Origin: Marinifilum fragile JCM 15579
Lineage (GTDB): Bacteria > Bacteroidota > Bacteroidia > Bacteroidales > Marinifilaceae
Length of the DNA stretch: 64,000 nucleotides
Assembly (NCBI RefSeq): GCF_001310955.1
Contig: NZ_BAZX01000020.1
Location: 17,630-81,629 of the forward strand
Direction of reading: 5' to 3'
Shown piece after piece: positions 9,749 to 18,460 of this stretch; the stretch's first letter is position 1, and the number at the start of each line of letters is the position of its first letter. The position numbers and the translations under genes were made by a program. The notes under the pieces were generated by a model. The model had not been told where the DNA came from. It was given only the letters and a program-made list of their open reading frames with translations, and made no database searches.

Positions 9749-9783
9749 AAAGATGGATCATTTTAATGGTCCATCTTTTTTTT
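9749..9783 (+). terminator. Terminator after MsbA-like gene
   Basis: Stem AAAGATGGA (9749-9757) pairs with TCCATCTTT (9770-9778) and runs into a T tract. Confidence 0.85.
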
Positions 9784-9894
9784 GATCATTATAGAAAATG
9801 ATAAGGATTGTGAATTAAAAATGTAACGCCACAAAACCTTTTCTCGTACAAATATCTGACAATATGATTTTTGAAGAACTAAAATTTTGATGTT

Positions 9895-10041
9895 ATGTCT
9901 AAAACTTTTAGAGCTGAACAGACCAGAGAAAAGAGAAGACGACCTCAATCGAAGAAATCAAAGAGAGGATTTAAAAACATAATAAACCGAGAAAATCATC
10001 AGGAAATAGCAGACAATTATTTATTGAAAGAGCGTGTGTGA
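9895..10041 (+). CDS. Small very basic protein, 48 aa
   Basis: An ATG-to-TGA frame of 48 residues. The first 30 residues are dominated by Lys and Arg (a REKRRR stretch followed by SKKSKRG), and the second half is more acidic (NRENHQEIADNYLLKERV). There is no membrane segment or cysteine. It lies between a terminator upstream and a stable GC-rich terminator 70 bases downstream, so it occupies its own transcription unit, which supports it being real. I do not recognise the family. The composition suggests RNA or ribosome binding, but that is a guess. No Shine-Dalgarno is present, as is usual here. Confidence 0.5.
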   Translation: MSKTFRAEQTREKRRRPQSKKSKRGFKNIINRENHQEIADNYLLKERV

Positions 10042-10109
10042 AATCACCGATAGGTGACTCTTCATACCAGAGTGAAATAATATTAGTATTGGAACAATTA
10101 AAAACAGAG

Positions 10110-10135
10110 AACCGCCTTCGGGCGGTTTTGTTTTA
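10110..10135 (+). terminator. Terminator after 48-aa gene
   Basis: Stem AACCGCC (10110-10116) pairs with GGCGGTT (10121-10127) around a TTCG tetraloop, followed by TTTGTTTT. Confidence 0.85.
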
Positions 10136-10142
10136 TATAGAA

Positions 10143-10171
10143 ACAAAAAAACCTTCCAAAAAATGGAAGGT
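10143..10171 (-). terminator. Terminator after tRNA-Trp
   Basis: On the minus strand ACCTTCC pairs with GGAAGGT (10151-10157 with 10165-10171), followed by a run of Ts, just beyond the tRNA 3' end. Confidence 0.8.
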
Positions 10172-10175
10172 CTTG

Positions 10176-10248
10176 CACGGGAGGAGAGACTCGAACTCCC
10201 GACACCTGGTTTTGGAGACCAGTGCTCTACCAACTGAGCTACACCCGT
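10176..10248 (-). tRNA. tRNA-Trp (CCA anticodon)
   Basis: On the minus strand it folds as a complete cloverleaf. The anticodon loop CTCCAAA lies between CTGGT and ACCAG, giving anticodon CCA. The T arm is GGGAG-TTCGAGT-CTCTC. The acceptor strands ACGGGTG and CTCCCGT pair except for a T-T mismatch at position 6-67. The discriminator is G and the 3' CCA is not encoded. It is transcribed alone, with its own promoter and terminator. Confidence 0.95.
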
Positions 10249-10293
10249 GTGTTTTTGTAGACTTTAGGACTATCGTTTCTCAAAAGTCTGCGA

Positions 10294-10323
10294 CAAAAGT
10301 AGAACATTTTTTTAGATCTGCAA
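10294..10323 (-). promoter_or_regulatory. Promoter of tRNA-Trp
   Basis: On the minus strand TTG (10323-10321), exactly 19 bases, then TACTTTTG (10301-10294), about 46 bases before the tRNA 5' end. This is a full match to the TTG-N19-TAnnTTTG consensus. Confidence 0.65.
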
Positions 10324-10501
10324 GAGCTTTTTCATGCTAAAATTAGGAATTTAATCAGCTTGACTTTTCTTGTTATTGCAGGAGATTCAGGATGAGGGAA
10401 TTGTCATAAGAACTTTTTTTAGGCTTTAAAATAAAAATCTGCAATTTTTTTAAAAATGTGGTAAATTAAAAGGTGACAATCTAACATCAAAATAAGAAAT
10501 C

Positions 10502-10945
10502 ATGAAGAATACAAAAAAGGAATATTCAAACGGAGAGGTTACTGTGGTTTATGATTCGGCTATTTGTATTCATGCCGGAATCTGTTTTAAAGGTTTGCCA
10601 ACAGTTTTTCAACCAGGAACACGCCCATGGATCAAAATGCAAGGATCGGATACGGAATCAATTATTAAGCAGGTGCAAAAATGTCCATCTCGTGCTTTAT
10701 CCTTTTACATGAATTCTCCTGAGGAGGATGAGGCTGATAAGGGGCCAATTAAAGCTTTGGAAACTGGTAAAAAAGTTGAAGTTATGACCAACGGGCCATT
10801 GATGGTTGAAGGGCCAATTACACTTGTTAGATCGGATGGAAAGCGGGAATCTATGGAAGATACTTGTTATTTTTGTAGGTGTGGAGCTTCGAAAAATAAA
10901 CCATTCTGTGATGGTTCGCATCAGGATATTGGTTTTAAGGAATAA
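10502..10945 (+). CDS. Fer4_19 plus CDGSH iron-sulfur protein
   Basis: A 147-residue cytosolic protein with two iron-sulfur regions. Residues 10-72 match the divergent mono-cluster ferredoxin domain (Fer4_19), with cysteines at 22, 28 and 61. Residues 122-141 are a CDGSH zinc-finger-like motif, CRCGASKNKPFCDGSH, giving the three-Cys, one-His set C125, C127, C136 and H140 that binds a labile 2Fe-2S cluster. This architecture is common in Bacteroidota; roles in redox or iron sensing are proposed but unproven. It has its own terminator. No partner enzyme is adjacent. Confidence 0.9.
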   Translation: MKNTKKEYSNGEVTVVYDSAICIHAGICFKGLPTVFQPGTRPWIKMQGSDTESIIKQVQKCPSRALSFYMNSPEEDEADKGPIKALETGKKVEVMTNGPLMVEGPITLVRSDGKRESMEDTCYFCRCGASKNKPFCDGSHQDIGFKE

Positions 10946-10975
10946 AAAAGAGCACTTAATCCAGTGCTCTTTTTA
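10944..10975. terminator. Bidirectional terminator between convergent genes
   Basis: Stem AAAAGAGCACT pairs with AGTGCTCTTTT (10946-10956 with 10963-10973), with an A run before and a T run after. It can serve the CDGSH gene on the plus strand and the DUF4249 gene on the minus strand. Confidence 0.8.
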
Positions 10976-11012
10976 CTTATAAAATCATTTAAATATCAAA
11001 TATCTGTCTGCA

Positions 11013-11927
11013 TTACTTGTCTCGATGAACAATAGTGGTTCGAGTAATAGAGTAGACAGCAAAAAATCCAATGGCCCCATTAGAAATATTTGAAGTAATA
11101 TTTCCAGGAGGTCCTGAAAACATATTTTGGCCTTCATCCAATTCTTGAAGTTGGCTCACAAAGTCGTAATATTCTTCACTGATTGCATAGGTTTCCAGAG
11201 TAATTATATCATTGTCTTTTAGTATTTCATCTGTTTTTTCCTGGTTAAACTCACCAACATCAACACCTTTTGAGGTTTCACCATTAAAGTAGGTGTCCTT
11301 CTGAACCAGTATTTCTGTAATTGTATCATGTACCATCACATCATTTATTCTGCATGCAAAACCATAATAATCTTCTGTTTTAATATCATCTTTCATATAT
11401 AGAGAAACCAGCCAAAATGGTCCTTTATCAACATCTTCGTCATAGGATTCGTAATCAGGATCAAAATGCATTTTTATAGAATCTATGACGTAATTTGATT
11501 TCATTGTTGAACTGGCCAAATATTCTTCTAATGTTCCGTCCTTATTTACATCTACATTTGTAATTGACAAAGAGTATGTGTTACCTGGTTGACCAGCAAA
11601 TGCCTCCTCACTTTCGTAGTATCCTGGTTTAGTTTCTTGATAGTTATAGGTGGTTTTGCCGTCAGTAACGGTAATTTTAGCACTGTGAACAGGTATGGCA
11701 TCCTGGTTGAAAAAGACATCACTTGTTTCTTTCAGGATTACATGGTGTTTTGTTAAATCAGATGTAACAGCAGCTTCAACTGATAAGCGGGTTTCTCCAC
11801 TATCAACATCAACATTAATCTCTTCTGTACAGGATGAAAAAATAATAGTAAACATCAACAAACAAATGCACTTCAACTGTTTGTTTGTAAATGACGAAAA
11901 TGGAATTAATATTTTAGTTTGCATCAT
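11013..11927 (-). CDS. DUF4249 lipoprotein
   Basis: About 304 residues. A hydrophobic segment ends in FSSC, a lipobox, so this is probably an outer-membrane lipoprotein. The C-terminal GPPGNITSNISNGAIGFFAVYS is the hallmark of DUF4249, a beta-sandwich family encoded next to TonB receptors in Bacteroidota and presumed to help capture the receptor's ligand. I chose the ATG at 11927 (11924 is equally possible) because it begins one base after the stop of the upstream receptor gene (11929), consistent with coupled translation. The ligand is unknown. Confidence 0.85.
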   Translation of the reverse strand: MMQTKILIPFSSFTNKQLKCICLLMFTIIFSSCTEEINVDVDSGETRLSVEAAVTSDLTKHHVILKETSDVFFNQDAIPVHSAKITVTDGKTTYNYQETKPGYYESEEAFAGQPGNTYSLSITNVDVNKDGTLEEYLASSTMKSNYVIDSIKMHFDPDYESYDEDVDKGPFWLVSLYMKDDIKTEDYYGFACRINDVMVHDTITEILVQKDTYFNGETSKGVDVGEFNQEKTDEILKDNDIITLETYAISEEYYDFVSQLQELDEGQNMFSGPPGNITSNISNGAIGFFAVYSITRTTIVHRDK

Positions 11928-11928
11928 T

Positions 11929-14513
11929 CTAAAATTTAAAGTTATAAGTGATTGAAGGAACAAATGTAAATAGGTATGTTTTTTCAGCTTTCATCACCTT
12001 AGGATTATCATCATCCTGCTTGAAACTAATGTACCATGGATTTTTTCTGCCATAGGCATTGTACAATGAGAAATTCCATTCGCCTTCCCAATTACGGCCA
12101 GGTTTCTTTTTGCCTTTTAAAGTTAATGCCAAATCTAAGCGATGATTATCGGGCATTCTATAGGAGTTTCTACCCGAATAGATTTTTACCAATGCACCTT
12201 GGTATTCTGCTCTTCCTATAGGTAGGTAACCGGAGCACCGGTAGAATAGGTGAAATTGGCCGAAATGCTTGTTCTTTTTGTCAAGTTATAGCTCAATGCA
12301 GCTTTGATATTGTGCGGAACATCGTAAGGTGAACGATATGACTTTCCATCGTTAATACCTTCAATTGTTCGTTTTGTTCTGGAATAGGTATATCCAATCC
12401 AACCTTGTAGTCGGTTGAAATTTAAATTGGTTGTTAATTCAAAACCATAAGCTTCTGCCGATCCTGTTCGTAATTCTCCCTCTAGATGCTTGTTTAGAAG
12501 CAATTCTGCAAAGTCTTTAAAATCGATAGAGTTATTCATTTTCTTATAATATCCTTCCAAAGACATTTCAATGGTATTGTCTCTAAAATTTCTGAAATAT
12601 CCCAAAGCGAATTGGTCAGAAGTTTGAGGTTTTACATTTGGAGAAGCTGGAAACCAAATGTCTAAAGGTAAGCCACCTGTAGAGTTTTGAGTCAGCTGCA
12701 TGTATTGAGTGGTTCTTGAATAACTTGCCTTTACCGAAGAAGTAGGAGTAAGCATGTATTTAAGACCGAACCTAGGCTCCAAATTAGTATATGTATTAAA
12801 AATATCACCATTCTTATAAGTTGTTGAATCAACAACATTGTAATTTTCATCAAAATCATAAACGGTTCCTTTACCTATATTATTGAACATGCTAAAGCGC
12901 AATCCATATTTTAAGGTCAAGCGATCGCCAATTTTTTGTTCATTGGAAATGTATAATGCTTCTTCTAATCCATTTGACTCATTTACGCGATAGTCCGAAA
13001 GAAAAGATTGCTCTCCTAAGCCAAACGCATGACCTGGCTCAAATTTGTGATAAGTAATAATTCCACCAAATTTGATGTTGTTATTGGCATTTAAGAAGTA
13101 ATTGAAATCAAGTTTCGCCGAATAATCTTCCATATTCGATTTCCACTTAAATGCATCGGCTCCTAATTTATTTGATAATTCGTAATCGTATTTACTATAT
13201 AGGAAAGTAGCATTGGAAAACAATTTGTTTGAGAACAGATGGTTCCAACGCAAACTAACCGTACGATTTCCATAGTTCAACTCGTTTTCGTTGCTTTTAA
13301 AAACATCCTTACCCAAATAGGTTGATATAAAAAGACGGTTTTTATCATTGAAGCGATGGTTGATTTTTGCATTTACATCGTAAAAGTACACGACATTGTC
13401 TTTCACATCTTCGTCGGAAGATAACTTCAGGAACAAATCGGCGTAACTTCTTCTTCCAGAAAGCATGAAAGAGGTCTTTTCGTTTTTGCCTATTGGACCT
13501 TCAAGAGTTAACCTTGATGAAACAGTACCAATACCACCATTTCCACTAAACTTTTTGCTGTTTCCGTTTTTCATTCTGATGTCCAGAAAAGAAGAAAGAC
13601 GTCCACCTACAGCAGCAGGAATATCTCCTTTGTAAAGCTTCATATCGCTTAAAGCATCGTTGTTAAAAATAGAGAAAAAGCCAAGCAAGTGAGAAGCATT
13701 ATACACAGGAGCTTCATCGAGAAGCAGCAAGTTTTGGTCTGGATTACCTCCTCGAACACTAAAACCACTCGAACCTTCGGCAGCAGGTTTTACACCAGGA
13801 AGCATTTGTACAGCCTTAATTAGATCGACCTCACCCATTAAGGCAGGTAGCTTTTTTATGGTTGTTGCCGGCATTTTTACCACACTCATTTCAGCACGTT
13901 CAACATTGCTGGCCGCAGCCTCTCCTCTTACTACAACTTCTTTTATTTGGAGGTTATCCGATGACAAATCAATATTTAAATTCAGGTTATCGGTAACTTC
14001 CAAAACTTTTGATTGAGTTTTTGTACCCAAAAAAGAATAGCTAAGCGTATAAAAACCAGCAGGAACACTTAAGGAGTAAAAACCATATGGATTGGTGATG
14101 GTACCTTTTTTTAGCTCTTTGATATAAAAGGTAGCACCAATTAAGTCTTCACCATTGTTTGCATCTTTTATATACCCACTAATGGTTACCTTTTTTGCTG
14201 GATACTTTTTAAAAGCAATCTGATTTCCAATGATTTTGTATTTTAATTGTAGCTGCAAACAGACCTTATCCAGCAATATTCTTAGTTGATAAGATTTTTT
14301 ACCCAAGTAAATTTTTTTCTTCCCAAGTTCTGCACTTGGGTAGGTACAATTCAATTTTGTTTGGTTTTTAATTAAATCCATTAAATCCACAAAGGAATAA
14401 GCTTCTTGATTGGTTTTAATGGTTTGGGTGTCTTTCGATTGAGACATTACCGTATTCATTCCCAACAGCATGAATGTTGCTGTTAGAAAAAGAAATATAT
14501 TTCTCATGTACAA
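11929..14513 (-). pseudogene. TonB-dependent receptor with STN domain, frameshifted near its 3' end
   Basis: Outer-membrane TonB-dependent receptor, the uptake pore of the FecI/FecR system beside it. Order of parts: signal peptide (1-24), an STN domain (about 40-105) that talks to FecR, a CarboxypepD_reg-like domain (about 110-190), a plug (about 215-320), and the beta-barrel. The first frame stops at 12216 after YSTGAPVTYL. The barrel continues in another frame (12215-11929) with RAEYQGALVKIYSGRN and ends in the normal terminal-strand residues SITYNFKF. Restoring one C (ACCTACCT to ACCTACCCT, minus strand) rejoins both frames. The last ~95 residues, including the terminal strand needed for outer-membrane assembly, are therefore lost unless this is a sequencing error. 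Confidence 0.85.
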
Positions 14514-14514
14514 A

Positions 14515-15465
14515 TTATTTTAGTAGGATGTACGAATTGTTTTTTTCGATATCAAGATCTAGGGTAAAAGAGATGGTTTCCAGAATATTTTCCAGATTTT
14601 GATTTTCAAATACTGTTGTCAACCTGAGCTGTGGAACAGCTTCCCCTTCTAATCTGATATCTACATTAAATAGTTCATTTAAATCATTACATATCGATTT
14701 TAAACTTTCGTTCTGATATGCTAAATACTGAATTTTTATTTCTGAATGATGAGAGTCATTTGTGCTTTTAAGAATTGCATGTTGCTTGGTAATAAACTTC
14801 GCTTTATCACCTCTCACCAGTCGTACCTTATTTGTTGATTCATTTTTTCCCCTAAATTCAACAATTCCCGATTCAACCTCAATAAAGGTATTGCCATTGG
14901 CTTCCGAAATTCGAAATGATGTTCCGATAACCTTTGTCTGGGTTTGACTGGTGGTGATGATAAATGGTCTGTTTTTGTCCTTTGCTACATTAAAAAAAGC
15001 TTCCCCTGTAAGCTCAATTGATCTCACTTTCTCTGAAAAGTGTTTCGAATGCTTAATGGTACTTCCCTGGGCCAACAGAATCGTACTTCCATCAGGCAGA
15101 TTCAACAACTTTTCATTTGCAATATTATTTACAACCAATGTTTGATTCGAATTGGTATTCATATATAAATACGACGTAATTCCACTTACCATTAGTATTG
15201 CAATTGCTGCCGCATACTGCAGGTAACGGCGAATTTTAACACGCTTTTGTAAGTTTTTCTTTTGTAATAATTTACTGTAAGCTTTTTTCGAATCAAATTC
15301 AATTTTCTTTGCGGATGAGGATTTGCATTCCCAATAAAACCTTAACTCTTCAAGGTATTTTTGGTTGGTAGGATCTTCCTCCATCCAATTTTCCACTGCC
15401 TGTTTTGTTTTGTTATCACATAGCTTGTTTAAATAATCAGTTAATATTTCTGTGTTAATTTTCAT
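14515..15465 (-). CDS. FecR-family anti-sigma regulator
   Basis: A 316-residue inner-membrane regulator. The N-terminal ~80 residues are cytosolic, with a WMEEDPTNQKYLEELRFYWE region that binds the sigma factor. One membrane helix lies at about 83-103 (YLQYAAAIAILMVSGITSYLYM). The periplasmic FecR beta domain (about 120-215) has PDGSTILLAQGS and GEAFFNVAKDKNRPF, and a DUF4974 domain completes the C-terminus (about 245-316). It relays the STN signal of the receptor to the ECF sigma factor. It ends one base before the receptor start. Unusually, its sigma gene is not adjacent but 1.7 kb upstream, beyond two rightward genes. Confidence 0.93.
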   Translation of the reverse strand: MKINTEILTDYLNKLCDNKTKQAVENWMEEDPTNQKYLEELRFYWECKSSSAKKIEFDSKKAYSKLLQKKNLQKRVKIRRYLQYAAAIAILMVSGITSYLYMNTNSNQTLVVNNIANEKLLNLPDGSTILLAQGSTIKHSKHFSEKVRSIELTGEAFFNVAKDKNRPFIITTSQTQTKVIGTSFRISEANGNTFIEVESGIVEFRGKNESTNKVRLVRGDKAKFITKQHAILKSTNDSHHSEIKIQYLAYQNESLKSICNDLNELFNVDIRLEGEAVPQLRLTTVFENQNLENILETISFTLDLDIEKNNSYILLK

Positions 15466-15716
15466 GGCCCTGAAATCTTAATACATGTATAAATAAATTG
15501 CAATTCTATAGGTAAGACAACTAAATCAGATTTACCCCTATAGAATTTTCATTTTTTTTACCAAAAAGATGAAATTAGACCATTTATCACTCATAATCAG
15601 GAGTTATTCATTTGGAATTGAAGTGCTAAAAATACCTCAGAATATTCAATTCATTCAGTTATTCTTTTGTTCAAATATTAAACGTTATATTTATTACAAA
15701 GAAACTTTCGATTTAA

Positions 15717-16694
15717 ATGAAGATATCATTCAATAAGCTGAGTTTAATACACCTTTTAATTCAGTTCTTATTAATAGGAGTAAATGCTAATGCGCAAGAC
15801 TTTGATTCGTTAAAATCAGAATATGATTTTGATATTCGATTGGAATCAGATAGTATACTACTAATTAGAAAGAGTTCCTCTTATATGGTTTCAGCATTTA
15901 TATCAAGCCGAAATAAAATCTGTTTAAATGCTAATATTTATAATGCAAGACATTATCATGGCAATGGGATTTGTTATGAACTGGAGGGTTTTAAAGACGG
16001 TAAGTTTGTTTCTTATCAAGAATTTGATGATGGATTTGGCCTGGATGTAAACTACTCTGGCGTTTACTATACTGAATTGTCAAAACAGATCAAATATGAG
16101 TTTAATCCTTTTGATTGTCATCATCCGGTTTCAAATAGGGTGTACAGGTTTAGGCTATTTCTTCGTTTACAGGATAAAGTGATAAATACTTCTGAGTGGA
16201 AATATGTATATGCTGTTAGGAAGAAAAAGCAAATAAAAGAAGTCATTAAAAGCATGCGTAGACTTGTTAGTACTTATCAATTTAAATCACAAAAGGCAGA
16301 TCCTTTAAAGTATGATTGGTACTTAAAAAAAGCACAATATTCTTTGGAGCAGAATGAATATGAGAAAGCTCGTGATTATAGTTTGAAAGTAATAGAATTA
16401 GATTCATTAAATGGCAATGCTTATGTATTGGTTGGTTTAGCGTATATAGGATATGCAAATGTTGATGAGATAAAGTATTTTCCTAAAAAAATGATCTATT
16501 GTCTTGCCGTTGATCAGTTTCAAAAAGCCAAGGCAATAGATCCGAATGTAAGGGAAAGAGCACAAAAATTAATACAAATCTACTCTAAACATTTTTTGCG
16601 CAGAGATGAATTTTATGGTGACTTTAGGGAAGGAGATAAATACACAGTAGGTTATTGGATTAATGAAGAAACTACAGTTCGATTTTCCAATTAA
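15717..16694 (+). CDS. Secreted/periplasmic TPR-like protein, function unknown
   Basis: 325 residues with a signal peptide ending near NANAQ (residue 27). The N-terminal part is a beta-rich region without a recognised domain. Residues ~205-290 hold TPR-like helices (SLEQNEYEKARDYSLKVIELDSLNGNAYVLVGLAYIGYA is typical). The C-terminus EGDKYTVGYWINEETTVR resembles the tail of Bacteroidota TPR proteins of unknown role. It is divergent from fecR and is followed 16 bases later by a small membrane protein gene. With that gene it separates the ECF sigma gene from fecR, suggesting later insertion. It is lower in GC than its neighbours. Confidence 0.7.
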   Translation: MKISFNKLSLIHLLIQFLLIGVNANAQDFDSLKSEYDFDIRLESDSILLIRKSSSYMVSAFISSRNKICLNANIYNARHYHGNGICYELEGFKDGKFVSYQEFDDGFGLDVNYSGVYYTELSKQIKYEFNPFDCHHPVSNRVYRFRLFLRLQDKVINTSEWKYVYAVRKKKQIKEVIKSMRRLVSTYQFKSQKADPLKYDWYLKKAQYSLEQNEYEKARDYSLKVIELDSLNGNAYVLVGLAYIGYANVDEIKYFPKKMIYCLAVDQFQKAKAIDPNVRERAQKLIQIYSKHFLRRDEFYGDFREGDKYTVGYWINEETTVRFSN

Positions 16695-16710
16695 TTAGTA
16701 AATAATAAGA

Positions 16711-17088
16711 ATGAATAAGAACATAGATTTATATAGTTTGCTTTTTGCGGTAGCAGTATTAAGCTATCTTCTATACAGAACATATCAGCTGGTTTTAAGT
16801 GCTCAAAGCATAAAAGTTTTTCTTAGAGATTACTATCAAAGAGAGGGGTATTCCAATATTGAAATTTCTGAATTGAATACAACAGAAAGATTAAAATATG
16901 GTGTGCCAGTTATATCTATTTTTAGATTTTACAGTTATTATTTCGGTGTATTTAGTAGTCAGATAGAGTATGTTAGAAAGGTAGAATTGGTTGATAAAGC
17001 AGAGAATGATTACATTATATATGTAGAATTAATAGTTAAAAAGAAAAGTGTTATCCAGATAAAGGAGTTTGATAGTTATAAGTTCTAG
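16711..17088 (+). CDS. Small membrane-anchored hypothetical protein
   Basis: 125 residues. One membrane helix lies near the N-terminus (LYSLLFAVAVLSYLLYRTYQLVL, about residues 7-29). A soluble, charged, beta-rich remainder follows, with a YYFGVFSSQIEYVRKVEL stretch. I do not recognise the family. It starts 16 bases after the TPR-like gene, so the pair probably forms a two-gene operon. It ends convergently 42 bases from the ECF sigma gene. The codon usage is AT-rich like its partner. Confidence 0.6.
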   Translation: MNKNIDLYSLLFAVAVLSYLLYRTYQLVLSAQSIKVFLRDYYQREGYSNIEISELNTTERLKYGVPVISIFRFYSYYFGVFSSQIEYVRKVELVDKAENDYIIYVELIVKKKSVIQIKEFDSYKF

Positions 17089-17116
17089 TTTCTTTTTAAG
17101 GAAGTAAGGTGTTTGT

Positions 17117-17150
17117 TCACTGATAACTGCTCACTGATCATTGCTCACCA
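17117..17150. repeat. Three short direct repeats at the sigma gene 3' end
   Basis: TCACTGATAACTGC (17117-17130), TCACTGATCATTGC (17131-17144) and TCACCATCATC (from 17145) are 14-base direct repeats. They overlap the stop codon of the sigma gene, so the repeats supply its last few codons. Confidence 0.5.
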
Positions 17151-17676
17151 TCATCAAGAAATAAACCAGCAAGTCATTTTTATCCAATTGTGCTCTTAAT
17201 TTTTTAATTGCCGTATTCATCTGGTTTTCGATGGTTTTTTTGGAAATGTTAAGGTGTTCAGAGATCTCAAGATAGGACATCTGCATATTTCTACGCATGA
17301 TAAATACCTCTTTGCATTTGGGTGGTAAATTTTCAACGGCACGTTCTACCTTCGATCTAATCCTGGCAAGGTTTTCTTCTCTATTTAGCTCAAATGGAGT
17401 ATCAATAGGATCTTCAACTTCCTCGATAGGCAGAATACTTTGCTGTACATTTTTCTTCATTTGGCTGATGCAGGCATTCTTAACCGCTCTATACAAATAA
17501 GAGGAGATGGATGTATTGATTTTAGGAGGAGAATCCCAAATTTTAAGAAAAATGTCCTGTACCAAATCTTCGCACTGATCTTGATCAGTTAGAAAAGAAT
17601 AAGCATAATTGCACAAAGGAGAGTAGTACTCTTTGAAACAACTGTTAAAATCAATTTTGTGGGTAGAGTGGGACAA
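17131..17676 (-). CDS. ECF RNA polymerase sigma factor, FecI-like
   Basis: A 181-residue sigma-70 family protein. Region 2 is at about residues 12-75 (NYAYSFLTDQDQCEDLVQDIFLKIWD) and region 4 at about 115-170 (LPPKCKEVFIMRRNMQMSYLEISEHLNISKKTIENQM). It belongs to the large FecI-like group in Bacteroidota that pairs with FecR and a TonB receptor, and its presumed target is the fecR/receptor/DUF4249 transcript 1.7 kb downstream. A TATTTTTG hexamer-like element lies just upstream (17705-17712, minus strand). Separation from fecR by two rightward genes is unusual. Confidence 0.92.
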   Translation of the reverse strand: MSHSTHKIDFNSCFKEYYSPLCNYAYSFLTDQDQCEDLVQDIFLKIWDSPPKINTSISSYLYRAVKNACISQMKKNVQQSILPIEEVEDPIDTPFELNREENLARIRSKVERAVENLPPKCKEVFIMRRNMQMSYLEISEHLNISKKTIENQMNTAIKKLRAQLDKNDLLVYFLMMVSNDQ

Positions 17677-17782
17677 TTGTATTTCAATTTTCGTTCGCTG
17701 CGATCAAAAATAGAAATATTATCCTATTAAATTGTTAAAATAAATGTGAAGAAAAGTTAAGGAAAGTGTTGGAGGGATGTAA

Positions 17783-17815
17783 AATAAAAAAAAACGGAGC
17801 TCATTAGCTCCGTTT
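17783..17815 (-). terminator. Terminator after hpf-like gene
   Basis: Stem AAACGGAGCT (17792-17801) pairs with AGCTCCGTTT (17806-17815). On the minus strand it is followed by a long T run. Confidence 0.85.
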
Positions 17816-17826
17816 CTGTTCGAGGA

Positions 17827-18117
17827 TTATCTCTTTTCTTTATATTTTAGAATTTGGCTTCGAAGTGCATCTGCTACCAAATCTGTTGCTTCTTCAAATG
17901 TCTTGCTTTGTTTTTTGGCAAATAGTTCCGATCCTGGAACTTGCATTTTCACCTCAACAACCTTATTCTCCTTATTACTCGCTTTGTCAACATTTAGTAT
18001 TACATCATAAGCGGTAATACTGTTTTCCAACTTCTCAAGCTTTTTAAGTTTTTGGTTAATGAAAGCTTCTAATTTGCTATCTGCTTTAAAACCTACGGAT
18101 TGCATTTTCATGTTCAT
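17827..18117 (-). CDS. hpf: Short ribosome hibernation promoting factor (HPF/RaiA family)
   Basis: About 96 residues, the size of short HPF, with the beta-alpha-beta-beta-beta-alpha fold. Recognisable parts are MQSVGFKADSKLEAFINQKLKKLEKL, then VDKASNKENKVVEVKMQVPG, then EATDLVADALRSQILKYKEK. It binds the decoding centre of 30S subunits in stationary phase and promotes inactive 100S or protects 70S ribosomes. I start it at the ATG at 18117 (MNMKMQSVGF) because the family begins there; ten extra in-frame codons lie upstream. It is a single-gene unit with its own terminator. Confidence 0.88.
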   Translation of the reverse strand: MNMKMQSVGFKADSKLEAFINQKLKKLEKLENSITAYDVILNVDKASNKENKVVEVKMQVPGSELFAKKQSKTFEEATDLVADALRSQILKYKEKR

Positions 18118-18460
18118 CACAATTCCTCCTATATTTAATATCCACAAGTGGATAAGTTAATATTCTGATAAGTGTAAACCGGTTTTGTTCTGCGCATATG
18201 TTCGGCTTCGTTAAGCCTTTTTGATTAATCTTTCTACCCTGAAATTAAGCAAAAAAATTAAGCTTACGAAACGAAAAATGCGTTTTTATTGAAGTTTAAC
18301 AAATGTTAATTTTCAAAGCGTTCAAAATAAGCAAACTAAAAAAATAAATTTTTAAATGTTAAAAATAATTTGTTGGAAGCTGACTTTTATCTGGAAAAAA
18401 TGCTATATGGATTTTTAATAAAAATCAATTAGATTGCATCCTCTTTCCAATAACAAATAG
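18118..18460. other. Divergent intergenic region, hpf / araC-type gene
   Basis: It holds the promoters of two divergent genes, which I cannot place exactly. One feature stands out: a plus-strand hairpin GGCTT-CGTT-AAGCC followed by TTTTT (18204-18222). It looks like a terminator although no plus-strand gene precedes it, so it could end a short leader or small RNA. The rest is AT-rich with no evident coding potential. Confidence 0.4.

Noticed and set aside
10021..10340. Frames of 70 and 100 residues near tRNA-Trp
   Set aside because: They cross the tRNA gene and its promoter, and conflict with the 48-residue gene and terminators.
18204..18222. Terminator of a plus-strand gene
   Set aside because: No gene or promoter precedes it on that strand, so I only mention it in the intergenic note.
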